From NCBI RefSeq assembly GCF_016654115.1, contig NZ_JAEQAZ010000041.1, positions 1 through 55,000 of the forward strand: a stretch of 55,000 nucleotides of DNA, written 5' to 3'. The position numbers and the translations under genes are program-made. This document shows positions 42,554 to 52,406 of this stretch, in pieces; within the stretch, counting starts at the first letter, position 1, and every line of letters starts with the position of its first letter. The notes under the pieces are model-generated. The model ran no database searches. It had not been told where the DNA came from and was given only the letters and a program-made list of their open reading frames with translations. The stretch is from Streptomyces sp. MBT53 (GTDB taxonomy: Bacteria; Actinomycetota; Actinomycetes; Streptomycetales; Streptomycetaceae).

Positions 42554-43326
42554 CAGGCCGGGACGAGCGAGAGGAAGTGCCGCAGATAGCGCGGGTTGAC
42601 CCGGCGCATCGACAGCAGCACGTACAGGTCGGCGACCCCGAAGTCCGGGTCGTGGGCGGGCTCGCCGCAGACCCAGGCGCCGAGGCGGACGTATCCGCGC
42701 AGCAGCGGCGGGAGTTCGACGCGGTCGGTGGGGCGGGTGACGCCGTCCGGGCTCCAGGGGAGCAGGGGGCGTACCCGGAACTCCTCGGGGGCGAGGTGCT
42801 TGGCGCTGACCCGGTCCCAGGTGCCGGCGGCGAGGGCGCCGCCGTCGGCGAGCGGGATGGAGCAGCAGCCGGCCAGCCATTCGTGGCCGCGGTCGACCAT
42901 GTAGCGGGCTATGCCGGCCCAGATGAGGCCGATGACCGTGCCGTCGCGGTGGTCGGGGTGGACGCAGGAGCGGCCGACCTCGACGAGGCCCGGGCGGATC
43001 GAGTCGAGGGGGGCGAGGTCGAACTCGCTCTCCGAGTAGAGCCGTCCGGCGACCGCGGCGCGCTCCGGCGGCAGCAGCCGGTAGGTGCCGACCACCTGCC
43101 CGGTGACCGTGTCGCGGACGAGGAGGTGGTCGCAGTAGGCGTCGAAGGCGTCCACGTCCAGGCCGGGCTGCGGGCTGGACAGGTGGGCGCCCATCTCACC
43201 GGCGAAGACGTCGTGCCGCAGCCGCTGCGCGGCACGTACGTCGTCCTCGTCACGGGCGAGAGTGACGGTGTAGCGGGTCGGCGCGGCGGGCTGCGAGGGA
43301 CGGTCGAGGGTGGAAACGCCGGTCAT
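42553..43326 (-). CDS. OlsB-like GNAT acyltransferase (ornithine lipid synthesis)
   Basis: A 257-aa GNAT protein of the OlsB/hemolysin-like family (Acetyltransf_5). DEDDVRAAQRLRHDVFAGEMGAHL, FDAYCDHLLVRDTVTGQVVGTYRLL, and VEVGRSCVHPDHRDGTVIGLIW are the hallmark blocks; the late AWVCGEPAHDPDFGVADLYVLLSM is also conserved. The enzyme transfers a 3-hydroxyacyl chain from ACP to the alpha-amino group of ornithine to form lyso-ornithine lipid. First gene of the block with OlsA-like and the AlaRS-like gene. GGAG lies 6 nt before the ATG. Confidence 0.9.
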   Translation of the reverse strand: MTGVSTLDRPSQPAAPTRYTVTLARDEDDVRAAQRLRHDVFAGEMGAHLSSPQPGLDVDAFDAYCDHLLVRDTVTGQVVGTYRLLPPERAAVAGRLYSESEFDLAPLDSIRPGLVEVGRSCVHPDHRDGTVIGLIWAGIARYMVDRGHEWLAGCCSIPLADGGALAAGTWDRVSAKHLAPEEFRVRPLLPWSPDGVTRPTDRVELPPLLRGYVRLGAWVCGEPAHDPDFGVADLYVLLSMRRVNPRYLRHFLSLVPA

Positions 43327-43471
43327 GGCTCTCCCTGATCACGGGCCGGGTTCGGCGGAGGAACTGGCTGGCCGGTTCCGTATGTCCGGTCGCAACAGTT
43401 CTTCCGATGCCGGGCGTCCTGCGCGTGACCTGTGCCCGGAGCAGGGATGTGGGGTTGTTGAACGGCGTCCC

Positions 43472-43494
43472 CACACCCGGTCCCTCAGGGTGTG
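43472..43494 (-). terminator. terminator of the 43499-44524 gene
   Basis: CACACCC (43472-43478) pairs with GGGTGTG (43488-43494), immediately beyond the stop codon of the minus-strand gene. A wider GTGGGG/CCCCAC pair overlaps it. Confidence 0.6.
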
Positions 43495-43498
43495 CCGC

Positions 43499-44524
43499 TC
43501 ACTTCGGCGGGGCGCACCGCCCCAGCCACTCGCGGGCCTCTTCGGCGCCGAGCACCCGCTCCAGCACCAGGTCACCGGTCATCCCGGGGAAGAACCGGCC
43601 CGCGGGCCACCCTCGCTTGTACGGCGGCGGGTCGAGGACCACCACCCGTACGCCTTCAACGACCGGGATGTCGGTGGGAGTTCCCTCGTTCCACACCCAT
43701 TCGCCGCCCGGGGTCACGAGGTTGAAGGCTCCGGTGGTCGGCACCTGCCCCGGGGCGTCCCGGCACACGGCCGCCTCCTGCGCGGAGGGCGCCTCTCCGG
43801 GCACGTGTCCGCCGCCGATGAGGACGTCGGCGAGGAGGGTGTGCAGCTGGAAGGTGTCTCCGATGCCGGTCATCCGGAGCAGGTAGCCGGTGCCGGTGGG
43901 GCGGTGGAGGGCGAGGAGGGGTTCGTCGTCGAGGACGAGGAGGGCGTAGTGCAGGCATTTGAAGTCGTGGCCGGACGCCTCCTGTACGACGCGCAGGGCG
44001 TCCAACAGGCCTGTGCGCAGGGCGGGTTCGAGTGACGTGCGTACCTCGGGGCGGTTCAGCATCGCCACTGTGGCCATCTCCCAGCGGGGCAGCAGCCACC
44101 AGCCCAGAGCGGCGTCCCGTCCGGCCCGTTCGAGTACGGCGGGTTCCGGGTCGCCCGAGTCCGGATCGGGCAGGTCTCCTCCTCCGGTCGCCGCCCAGCG
44201 CTCGCAGAACTCCCCGGCGGAGCCGAGGGCCGCGGCGAGCCCGGCGAAGACGTGCGGACCGCACAGTGTCGCGTCGGCGCCCCGCTCGACACAGGCGCCG
44301 ACCGCCACCGCCGTCAGGGCGCGCGGCCCTTCGGGCATGTCCGGCAGCAGCGCCGCGAGACGGGGCCCGGCGGCTATGAGCTCGTGCTCCGCCGCCTTGT
44401 CGAACCGGCCGTACATGTCCTGGAGCAGGCGCTGGGCCCGCTCACCGTCCCGCTCGCGCACAGCGGTCTCGAACGCCGTCACGGCGTCGAGAAACCGCTC
44501 CTTTCCCCTGCCTGTGAAGATCAT
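43499..44524 (-). CDS. hypothetical protein, function unknown
   Basis: A 341-aa soluble protein that I do not recognise. It has a helical N-terminal half (DAVTAFETAVRERDGERAQRLLQDMYGRF; many Ala/Leu) and a C-terminal half with PGGEWVWNEG and IPVVEGVRVVVLDPPPYKRGWP that looks beta-rich. No signal peptide, membrane segment or catalytic motif is visible. ATG 44524 has TAGGCT 6 nt upstream, so it is probably leaderless; this also supports the start. It has its own terminator and lies between the OlsB-like gene and the sdh operon terminator. Confidence 0.75.
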   Translation of the reverse strand: MIFTGRGKERFLDAVTAFETAVRERDGERAQRLLQDMYGRFDKAAEHELIAAGPRLAALLPDMPEGPRALTAVAVGACVERGADATLCGPHVFAGLAAALGSAGEFCERWAATGGGDLPDPDSGDPEPAVLERAGRDAALGWWLLPRWEMATVAMLNRPEVRTSLEPALRTGLLDALRVVQEASGHDFKCLHYALLVLDDEPLLALHRPTGTGYLLRMTGIGDTFQLHTLLADVLIGGGHVPGEAPSAQEAAVCRDAPGQVPTTGAFNLVTPGGEWVWNEGTPTDIPVVEGVRVVVLDPPPYKRGWPAGRFFPGMTGDLVLERVLGAEEAREWLGRCAPPK

Positions 44525-44530
44525 GCGCGC

Positions 44531-44536
44531 AGCCTA
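44531..44536 (-). promoter_or_regulatory. TANNNT -10 box for leaderless hypothetical gene
   Basis: Minus-strand TAGGCT, 6 nt before ATG 44524. Confidence 0.5.
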
Positions 44537-44555
44537 CCGAGCGCCACGATGCCTG

Positions 44556-44590
44556 GCGGGACCGGGGATGAGCACCACTCCCGGTCCCGC
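44556..44590 (-). terminator. terminator of the sdhCAB operon
   Basis: GCGGGACCGGG (44556-44566) pairs perfectly with CCCGGTCCCGC (44580-44590), about 70 bp downstream of sdhB and before the next gene's promoter. Confidence 0.75.
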
Positions 44591-44658
44591 CCGTCCGCAT
44601 CTTGTCGGCGAACGTTCTTGTCCCGTAAGGGAGTTCGTGCGGGTGTAGATACGGCTGT

Positions 44659-45404
44659 TCAGCGCTTGGCGACCTTGCGCGTGGCGCGCAGCCACTCCTT
44701 GTTCATGCTGGTGATGGAGACCAGCGGGATGCCCTTCGGGCAGGCGGTGGCGCACTCGCCGGCCAGGGTGCAGCCGCCGAAGCCTTCATCGTCCATCTGC
44801 GCGACCATGTCGAGGACGCGGGTCTCGCGCTCGGGGGCGCCCTGCGGGAGGACGTTGAGGTGGTTGATCTTGGCGGAGGTGAACAGCATCGCCGCGCCGT
44901 TCGGGCACGCGGCCACGCACGCCCCGCAGCCGATGCACTCGGCGTGCTCGAAGGCGAAGTCGGCGTCCGGCTTCGGCACCGGTGTGGCGTGGGCCTCGGG
45001 GGCCGCGCCCGTCGGCGCGGTGATGTAACCGCCGGCCTGGATGATCCGGTCGAAGGCCGAGCGGTCCACCACGAGATCCTTGACGACCGGGAACGCCGAG
45101 GCGCGCCACGGCTCGATGTCGATCGTGTCGCCGTCCTCGAAGGACCGCATGTGGAGCTGGCAGGTGGTGGTGCGTTCCGGGCCGTGCGCGTCGCCGTTGA
45201 TGACAAGGCTGCACGCGCCGCAGATGCCCTCGCGGCAGTCGTGGTCGAACGCGACCGGGTCCTCGCCCTTGAGGATGAGTTCCTCGTTGAGGGTGTCGAG
45301 CATCTCCAGGAACGACATGTCGCTGGAGATTCCGTCCACTTGGTAGGTGGACATGGCGCCTTGGGCGTCGGCGTTGCGTTGCCGCCAGACGCGCAGGGTG
45401 AGCT

Positions 45405-45408
<4 letters not shown>
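44659..45408 (-). CDS. sdhB: succinate dehydrogenase / fumarate reductase iron-sulfur subunit
   Basis: A 249-aa iron-sulfur subunit. The [2Fe-2S] ligands are in CREGICGACSLVI plus a later CQLHM; the two further clusters use CIGCGACVAACPNG, CTLAGECATACPKG. It transfers electrons from the flavoprotein to the membrane subunit. ATG 45408 overlaps the sdhA stop by 4 bases. The order sdhC-sdhA-sdhB without sdhD is typical of the menaquinone-linked, single-anchor type of Gram-positive bacteria and actinobacteria. Confidence 0.95.
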
Positions 45409-47375
<1,967 letters not shown>

Positions 47376-47376
47376 T

Positions 47377-48084
47377 TCAGCTCACCACTCCGGTCATGAC
47401 GCCCACGGGCACGGCGATGAAGCCGGCGGCGAGCAGCAGTGCGAGGACATTGGCTGTCGTCTTCAGGGCGCGGTCGCGGCTGCGGCTGCCCGCGCCGAGG
47501 GTCTGGGCCGCGCTCCAGAAGCCGTGCCGGACGTGCAGGCCGAGGGCGAGCATCGCGACGATGTAGATGGTGTCGCCGTACCAGGTGGAGAAGGTGTCCA
47601 CGACGTTCTGGTACGGGTGGCCCTCCTGGAAGCCGCCGGAGTGCACGGTGCCGGTCGTCAGGTCGAGGATGTGCCAGACGATGAACAGGGCGAGGATGAT
47701 CCCGCCCCAGCGCATGGTGCGGGTGGCGTAGGTCGCCCGGGGTTTCTTGTGCACGTACTTGCTGGGGCGCGCTTTGATGTCGCGGCGGCTGAGCTGGTAC
47801 GCGGAGACGGCGTGCGCGACCACGGCGACGACGAGGACGATCCGGATCAGCCAGAGCGTCCACTCGTAGTGCATGAAGGGCTCGCCGACGGTGCGCAGCC
47901 AGTGGGCGTAGTGGTTGAACTCCCCCGCGCCGAAGAAGATCTTCAGGTTCCCGATCATGTGGACGACCAGGTACAGCAGCATGATCAGGCCGCTGACCGC
48001 CATCACTGTCTTCTTGCCGACGGAGCTGTCCCACACCGTGCGCGCCATCGACGGCCGTCGGTCCGTCCGCGTTGCCAGAGCCAT
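47377..48084 (-). CDS. sdhC: succinate dehydrogenase cytochrome b558 subunit
   Basis: A 235-aa membrane anchor with five helices (VSGLIMLLYLVVHMIGNL, WLIRIVLVVAVVAHAVSA, GGIILALFIVWHILD and two more). The histidines in VVHMIGN, VAHAVSA, WHILD and LGLHVRHGFW are in positions to bind two b hemes, as in the diheme SdhC of Bacillus-type enzymes. It passes electrons to menaquinone, or accepts them in reverse. The ATG at 48084 is 8 nt behind TAACGT, a probable leaderless start. It is divergent from a LysR gene. Confidence 0.93.
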   Translation of the reverse strand: MALATRTDRRPSMARTVWDSSVGKKTVMAVSGLIMLLYLVVHMIGNLKIFFGAGEFNHYAHWLRTVGEPFMHYEWTLWLIRIVLVVAVVAHAVSAYQLSRRDIKARPSKYVHKKPRATYATRTMRWGGIILALFIVWHILDLTTGTVHSGGFQEGHPYQNVVDTFSTWYGDTIYIVAMLALGLHVRHGFWSAAQTLGAGSRSRDRALKTTANVLALLLAAGFIAVPVGVMTGVVS

Positions 48085-48092
48085 GTCTACGG

Positions 48093-48098
48093 ACGTTA
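48093..48098 (-). promoter_or_regulatory. TANNNT -10 box of the sdhCAB operon
   Basis: Minus-strand TAACGT, 8 nt before the sdhC ATG. It lies 47 bp from a LysR-type palindrome. Confidence 0.5.
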
Positions 48099-48144
48099 GG
48101 CGGCGGGAGGTCGATCGGTCCAAGACATGATCCGCCTGGATTCC

Positions 48145-48162
48145 ATAGGCTACGACTATCAT
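48145..48162 (+). promoter_or_regulatory. LysR box and -10 box of the lysR gene
   Basis: ATAG-N7-CTAT (48145-48159) fits the T-N11-A LysR consensus. TATCAT (48157-48162) overlaps it and precedes the LysR ATG by 6 nt, so binding there would directly control the lysR promoter. Confidence 0.55.
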
Positions 48163-48168
48163 GGCTGC

Positions 48169-49050
48169 ATGCAGTTCCAGCAGCTCCAGTACTTCGTGGC
48201 CGTCGCCGAGACCCGGCACTTCACCCGGGCCGCCGATCTCGTCCATGTCGCCCAGCCCTCGTTGTCCCAGCAGATCAAGGCGCTGGAGCGGGAGTTGGGG
48301 GCCGATCTGTTCCTGCGGGCGCGGGGCAACATCACGCTCACCGACGCGGGCGAGGCGCTGCTGCCGCTCGCGCGCCGCATCCTGGCGGACGCGGACACGG
48401 CCCGGCACGAGGTTCTCGAACTGGTCCAGCTGCGCAGCGGCCGGGTCCGGCTGGGCGCGACCCCGAGCCTGTGCACGGGCCTGCTGCCGGACGTGCTGCG
48501 CGCCTTCCACGACCGCTATCCGGGCATCCGGCTGCTGATCGAGGAGGGCGGTTCGCACGATCTCGTACGCGAACTCGCGCGCGGCGCCCTGGACTTGGCC
48601 CTGGTGGTGCTGCCGCTGCCCACCCCGTCTCCGGCGCTGACCACGGTGGAGCTGCTGCGCGAGGACCTGGTGGTGGTGTCGTCACCGGAGGCGCCGGTGC
48701 CGGGGCGTGGGCGTACGGTCCGGATCGCCGATCTGGAGGGCGAGCGTCTGGTGATGTTCCGGCACGGCTACGACCTGCGCGAACTGACCGTCGCCGCGTG
48801 CCGCGCCGAGGGCTTCGAGCCCGACTTCGCGGTGGAGGGCGGCGAGATGGACGCGGTCCTCGGCTTCGTACGGGCGGGGCTCGGCGTCGCCGTAGTCCCG
48901 CGCATGGTGGCGACGAAGTCCGGGCGGGGGCTGCGGGTGACCCCGCTGGCGCGGCCCGGGCTGCACCGCACGATCGCGCTCGCGCATCGCAGCGATGTGG
49001 CTCCGCCGCGGGCCGCCAGAGAACTGCAGCGGATGCTGCTGGAGCGCTGA
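48169..49050 (+). CDS. LysR-family transcriptional regulator
   Basis: A 293-aa regulator with the N-terminal HTH (FQQLQYFVAVAETRHFTRAADLVHV, QPSLSQQIKALERELG) and the C-terminal periplasmic-binding-like effector domain (VRLGATPSLCTGLLPDVLRAF; ALDLALVVLPLP). ATG 48169 is preferred over the in-frame 48127 start because the LysR family starts at MQFQQLQYF and TATCAT precedes it. It is divergent from sdhCAB with 84 bp between, and is the likely regulator of that operon and of itself. The inducing ligand is unknown. Confidence 0.92.
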   Translation: MQFQQLQYFVAVAETRHFTRAADLVHVAQPSLSQQIKALERELGADLFLRARGNITLTDAGEALLPLARRILADADTARHEVLELVQLRSGRVRLGATPSLCTGLLPDVLRAFHDRYPGIRLLIEEGGSHDLVRELARGALDLALVVLPLPTPSPALTTVELLREDLVVVSSPEAPVPGRGRTVRIADLEGERLVMFRHGYDLRELTVAACRAEGFEPDFAVEGGEMDAVLGFVRAGLGVAVVPRMVATKSGRGLRVTPLARPGLHRTIALAHRSDVAPPRAARELQRMLLER

Positions 49051-49094
49051 CCGTCCGTACGATGAACCCTTCGCGTACGAGGGGGGAACCAGGA

Positions 49095-50249
49095 ATGCGG
49101 AGAACATGGCCGGTCGGGGTGGCCGTGCTCGGGTTGATACTCGCGGGCTGTACCGGCGCCTCCCACGCCGACTCGGGGTGGCGGGCGTGGACCGCGTCCT
49201 ACTCCAAGGAGGGGGGTCGCTGCGAGGCGGCGGCTCATCTGGTCGTGTGCCGCACCGGTTCCGGTGGCTTCGTCGGGCGGTCGCAGGCCACCGGCAAGGT
49301 CAAGTGGACCGTCCCTCCGGCCGAGGGCGGCAAGGACGCCGACCTTGTCGTCGACTCGTCCGCCGAACGGGCCGTGACCAGCTCCGGCGCGACACTGCGC
49401 GCGGCCGATCTGCGCACGGGCAAGGCCGCGTGGACGCGTCAGCTGACCTACGGCTCGGCCTTCCCGGTGGTCATCAGGGTGGCGGGCGGGACCGTCTACG
49501 TGCTCGAGTCCCCGACGGAGGGCACGAAGGTCATCACCCTCGCCGCCTTCCGGGTGTCCGACGGGAAGCCGCTGTGGCACCGCGGCGTCGCGGCGGATCC
49601 GTACGGGGACATGGCCGTCTTCGGGGGCCGCGTCTACACCAGCGACGGCACCGAGGTCACCGCGCGCGACACGCGTACCGGCGACACCGTGGCGACCAGT
49701 CCCCAGGGCGTCGAGTGCGACTACCTCATCACCGGCGGCCACTACCTCGTGTGCACCGGCAGCCCGTACTCCGCGGAGGACACCTTTCCGCCGCTCCGGC
49801 GCCTGGACCCGGACACGCTCCGGCCGTTGAAGACGGCCGAGGACACGGGGGACAAGCCCGAGCGCGGTGTGATCTCGTCCGACGGTGTGCTCGTGCTGTA
49901 CGAGGACAGCGCGGAGGACCCGGGCGCCGGCTCCTGGAACGCGTACGACCTCGTCCACCCCAAGAGGCTGTGGAGTTACGACAACACCACGGAGGAGGCC
50001 GAGTTGGCGGGTGACCGGTTCCTCACCTTCACCCAGGGCAACGACGACGCCGTCCGGGACCGGGTGATCTCGATCGACCTGCGCGCCGGTCCGAAGGGGA
50101 CCGGCGACGCCGCGCCGCACCTGTCCCCGCGGTACTCACAGGCGAGGGGCGGGGAATACCCCAGGCTCGCCGTGCCGGGCGGCGACCCTGACCATGTCGT
50201 CGTGCAGGCGGGCACCCATCGCAGCCTGCGGTCGATCCCGCTGCCCTGA
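49095..50249 (+). CDS. PQQ-like beta-propeller lipoprotein
   Basis: A 384-aa lipoprotein. The lipobox LILAGC is at the end of the signal peptide, so the mature protein would be attached outside the membrane. Repeated blocks with the tryptophan pattern of PQQ-like propellers are visible (QATGKVKWTVPPAEGG, LRTGKAAWTRQLTYG, VSDGKPLWHRGVAAD, TRTGDTVATSPQG). Such lipoproteins act as sensors or binding scaffolds; the function is not known. ATG 49095 has GGGGGGAACCAGGA upstream. It converges on the rmdA-like gene with a 12-base gap. Confidence 0.85.
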   Translation: MRRTWPVGVAVLGLILAGCTGASHADSGWRAWTASYSKEGGRCEAAAHLVVCRTGSGGFVGRSQATGKVKWTVPPAEGGKDADLVVDSSAERAVTSSGATLRAADLRTGKAAWTRQLTYGSAFPVVIRVAGGTVYVLESPTEGTKVITLAAFRVSDGKPLWHRGVAADPYGDMAVFGGRVYTSDGTEVTARDTRTGDTVATSPQGVECDYLITGGHYLVCTGSPYSAEDTFPPLRRLDPDTLRPLKTAEDTGDKPERGVISSDGVLVLYEDSAEDPGAGSWNAYDLVHPKRLWSYDNTTEEAELAGDRFLTFTQGNDDAVRDRVISIDLRAGPKGTGDAAPHLSPRYSQARGGEYPRLAVPGGDPDHVVVQAGTHRSLRSIPLP

Positions 50250-50261
50250 GGCAGCGGTCGC

Positions 50262-52406
50262 TCAGCCCGTCGCGTCGACCAACGCCAGATCGTGCAGCCG
50301 CTCCGGCGGGCCGGGGCGGGCGTAGTACCAGCCCTGGGCCGTGTCGCAGCCGAGTATCCGCAACTGCTCGGCCTGCGCTCCCGTTTCGACGCCCTCGACC
50401 GTCACCGCGAGGTTCAGGCTGTGGGCGAGGGAGACGATGCCCTCGACGATCTTGAGGTCGACGGGGTCGGCCGGGAACTGCTGCATGCCCTGGGTGAAGG
50501 AACGATCCAACTTGAGGATGCTCACCGGCAGGCGGCGGAGGTTGGCGAGGTTCGAGTAGCCGGTGCCGAAGTCGTCGAGGGCGATGTCGACGCCCATCTC
50601 GGCGAGGCGCCGTAGCGGCTTGAGGAGGTCGTCGTCGGCGCCGATGAGCGCGGACTCGGTGACCTCCAGGCAGAGCGCGTCGGGGCTGACGCCGGCGCGC
50701 TCCAGGATGTCTACGGTGTCCTGCACCAGGCCGGGGTGGCTGAGCTGGCAGGGCGAGAGGTTGACGTTGATGCGCAGCGGGCCGGTGGCGTCGTTGCCGC
50801 CGTGTCGTTCCTGCCACTGCTTGGCCTGCCGGACGGACTGGTCGAGGACCCAGCGGCCCAACGGCACGATGAGACCGGTGTGTTCGGCGAGCGGGATGAA
50901 CCGGTCGGGGCCCAGGACGCCGTGCTGCGGGTGCAGCCAGCGGACCAGGGCCTCGGCGCCGCGCACGCTGCCGTCGCCGAGGTGGACCAGCGGCTGGTAC
51001 TCGATGAAGAACTCGTTGCGGTCCAGGGCGGCCGGGAGTGCCGTCGTCAGACCGTGGCGCGTGATGGCGCGGGCGTCGGCCTCGGGGTCGGCGAGTTCGA
51101 AGCGGTTGCCGCCCGCCGACTTGGCCCGGTACATCGTGATGTCGGCGCTGCGCAGCACCTCCGCCGGACCGCGCTCGCCGGCCGGTCCCTCGACGATGCC
51201 GATGGAGCCGCGCACGGTGAGGTCACGGCCGTCGATGCTGACGGGGGTGATCAGCGCGTTCATGATGCGGCCCGCGAGCTCGTCGACCTCGCGCTCGGTG
51301 TCGGGGCCCGTGGTCAGCGCCACGAACTCGTCGCCGCCGAGCCGGGCGACCATCTCGCCGGGCGCGGTCGCGCAGGACTGGAGCCGGTCGGCGACCTCGA
51401 CGAGCAGCCGGTCGCCGGCCGCGTGGCCGAGGCTGTCGTTGATGGTCTTGAAGCCGTCGAGGTCGAGGTAGCACAGCCCGAACCGCTGGTTCTCGCCCGC
51501 GCCGAGCGCCTTCTCCAGGCGTTCGAAGAACAGGGTGCGGTTGGGGAGGCCCGTGAGGGCGTCGTGGGTCGCCTCGTAGCGCAGCCGCAGGTTGAGCAGC
51601 CGCCGCTCGGTGGTGTCCTCCATGAGGGCCAGCTGGTACTGCGGGTTGCCGTCGGCGTCGCGCAGCAGGGAGACGGTGAGGTTGGTCCACAGGACCGTTC
51701 CGTCAGGTCGGTAGAACGCCTTCTCGACGTGGTAGTGCTCGCGTTCGCCGCGGACGAGTTCGTCGTAGAGGGTCCAGGTCTGGGGCGCGTCGTCCGGGTG
51801 GGTCCACTCGCGGACGTTGCGGCCGCCCATGGTCTGGTCGGAGATCCCGAACATGCGCAGCAGCGCGCCGTTGACCTGGAGGATGTTGCCTTCGAGGTCG
51901 GCCATGCCGATTCCTATGGCCGCGCCCTCGAAGACCGCGCGGAAGCGGGCCTCGGTCGCGTGCAGGGCCTGGGCGACGACACCCTGGGCCTGGAGGGCGG
52001 CCACCGAGATGGCCTCCTGCTCGGCGAGGGTGCGCTCGCGCAGCTCCTGGGCGAAGCCGGCGGCCATGGCGTGCTGGAGGCGGGCCGAGCGGATCCGCAG
52101 ATCCTCCTGGGAGCCGTCGCCGCCGCAGTAGAGCACCAGGTAGGCGTCGACGCACTCCAGGGTGCGGCTGAGGGCGTCGGGGTCGGTGCAGTGCGCGGCG
52201 ACGAGGGCGGCGCCGACCTGTTTGCCCTCCTCGGCCTCGAAGGTCCGGGCGCGCAACGCGTCGCTCAACCGCCGCGCCAGCGGCAGGAGCAGCTCCTCGA
52301 ACTCCGGGCGGGTCAGCGAGGTCGAGGTCGCCGGGAACACCGCCCGGCTCCAGATGGTCGCGAACCTGCGCAGTCTGTCCTCCGGCCCGTCCGGCTCCGC
52401 GATCAC
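50262..52406 (-). CDS. rmdA: PAS-GGDEF-EAL cyclic-di-GMP enzyme (RmdA-like)
   Basis: A 714-aa protein. Residues 1-145 form a helical N-terminal domain of unknown role, then a PAS domain (about 150-270, FEGAAIGIGMADLEGN), a GGDEF domain with intact RLGGDEF near 355-361 and an EAL domain with AEAL (485-487), DDFGTGYSNL and EGVET near the end. Diguanylate cyclase and phosphodiesterase motifs are both intact. The layout and position match RmdA, a PAS-GGDEF-EAL protein controlling development in Streptomyces (from memory). GTG 52406 overlaps the DUF574 methyltransferase stop by 4 bases, so it is translationally coupled to it. Confidence 0.9.
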   Translation of the reverse strand: MIAEPDGPEDRLRRFATIWSRAVFPATSTSLTRPEFEELLLPLARRLSDALRARTFEAEEGKQVGAALVAAHCTDPDALSRTLECVDAYLVLYCGGDGSQEDLRIRSARLQHAMAAGFAQELRERTLAEQEAISVAALQAQGVVAQALHATEARFRAVFEGAAIGIGMADLEGNILQVNGALLRMFGISDQTMGGRNVREWTHPDDAPQTWTLYDELVRGEREHYHVEKAFYRPDGTVLWTNLTVSLLRDADGNPQYQLALMEDTTERRLLNLRLRYEATHDALTGLPNRTLFFERLEKALGAGENQRFGLCYLDLDGFKTINDSLGHAAGDRLLVEVADRLQSCATAPGEMVARLGGDEFVALTTGPDTEREVDELAGRIMNALITPVSIDGRDLTVRGSIGIVEGPAGERGPAEVLRSADITMYRAKSAGGNRFELADPEADARAITRHGLTTALPAALDRNEFFIEYQPLVHLGDGSVRGAEALVRWLHPQHGVLGPDRFIPLAEHTGLIVPLGRWVLDQSVRQAKQWQERHGGNDATGPLRINVNLSPCQLSHPGLVQDTVDILERAGVSPDALCLEVTESALIGADDDLLKPLRRLAEMGVDIALDDFGTGYSNLANLRRLPVSILKLDRSFTQGMQQFPADPVDLKIVEGIVSLAHSLNLAVTVEGVETGAQAEQLRILGCDTAQGWYYARPGPPERLHDLALVDATG

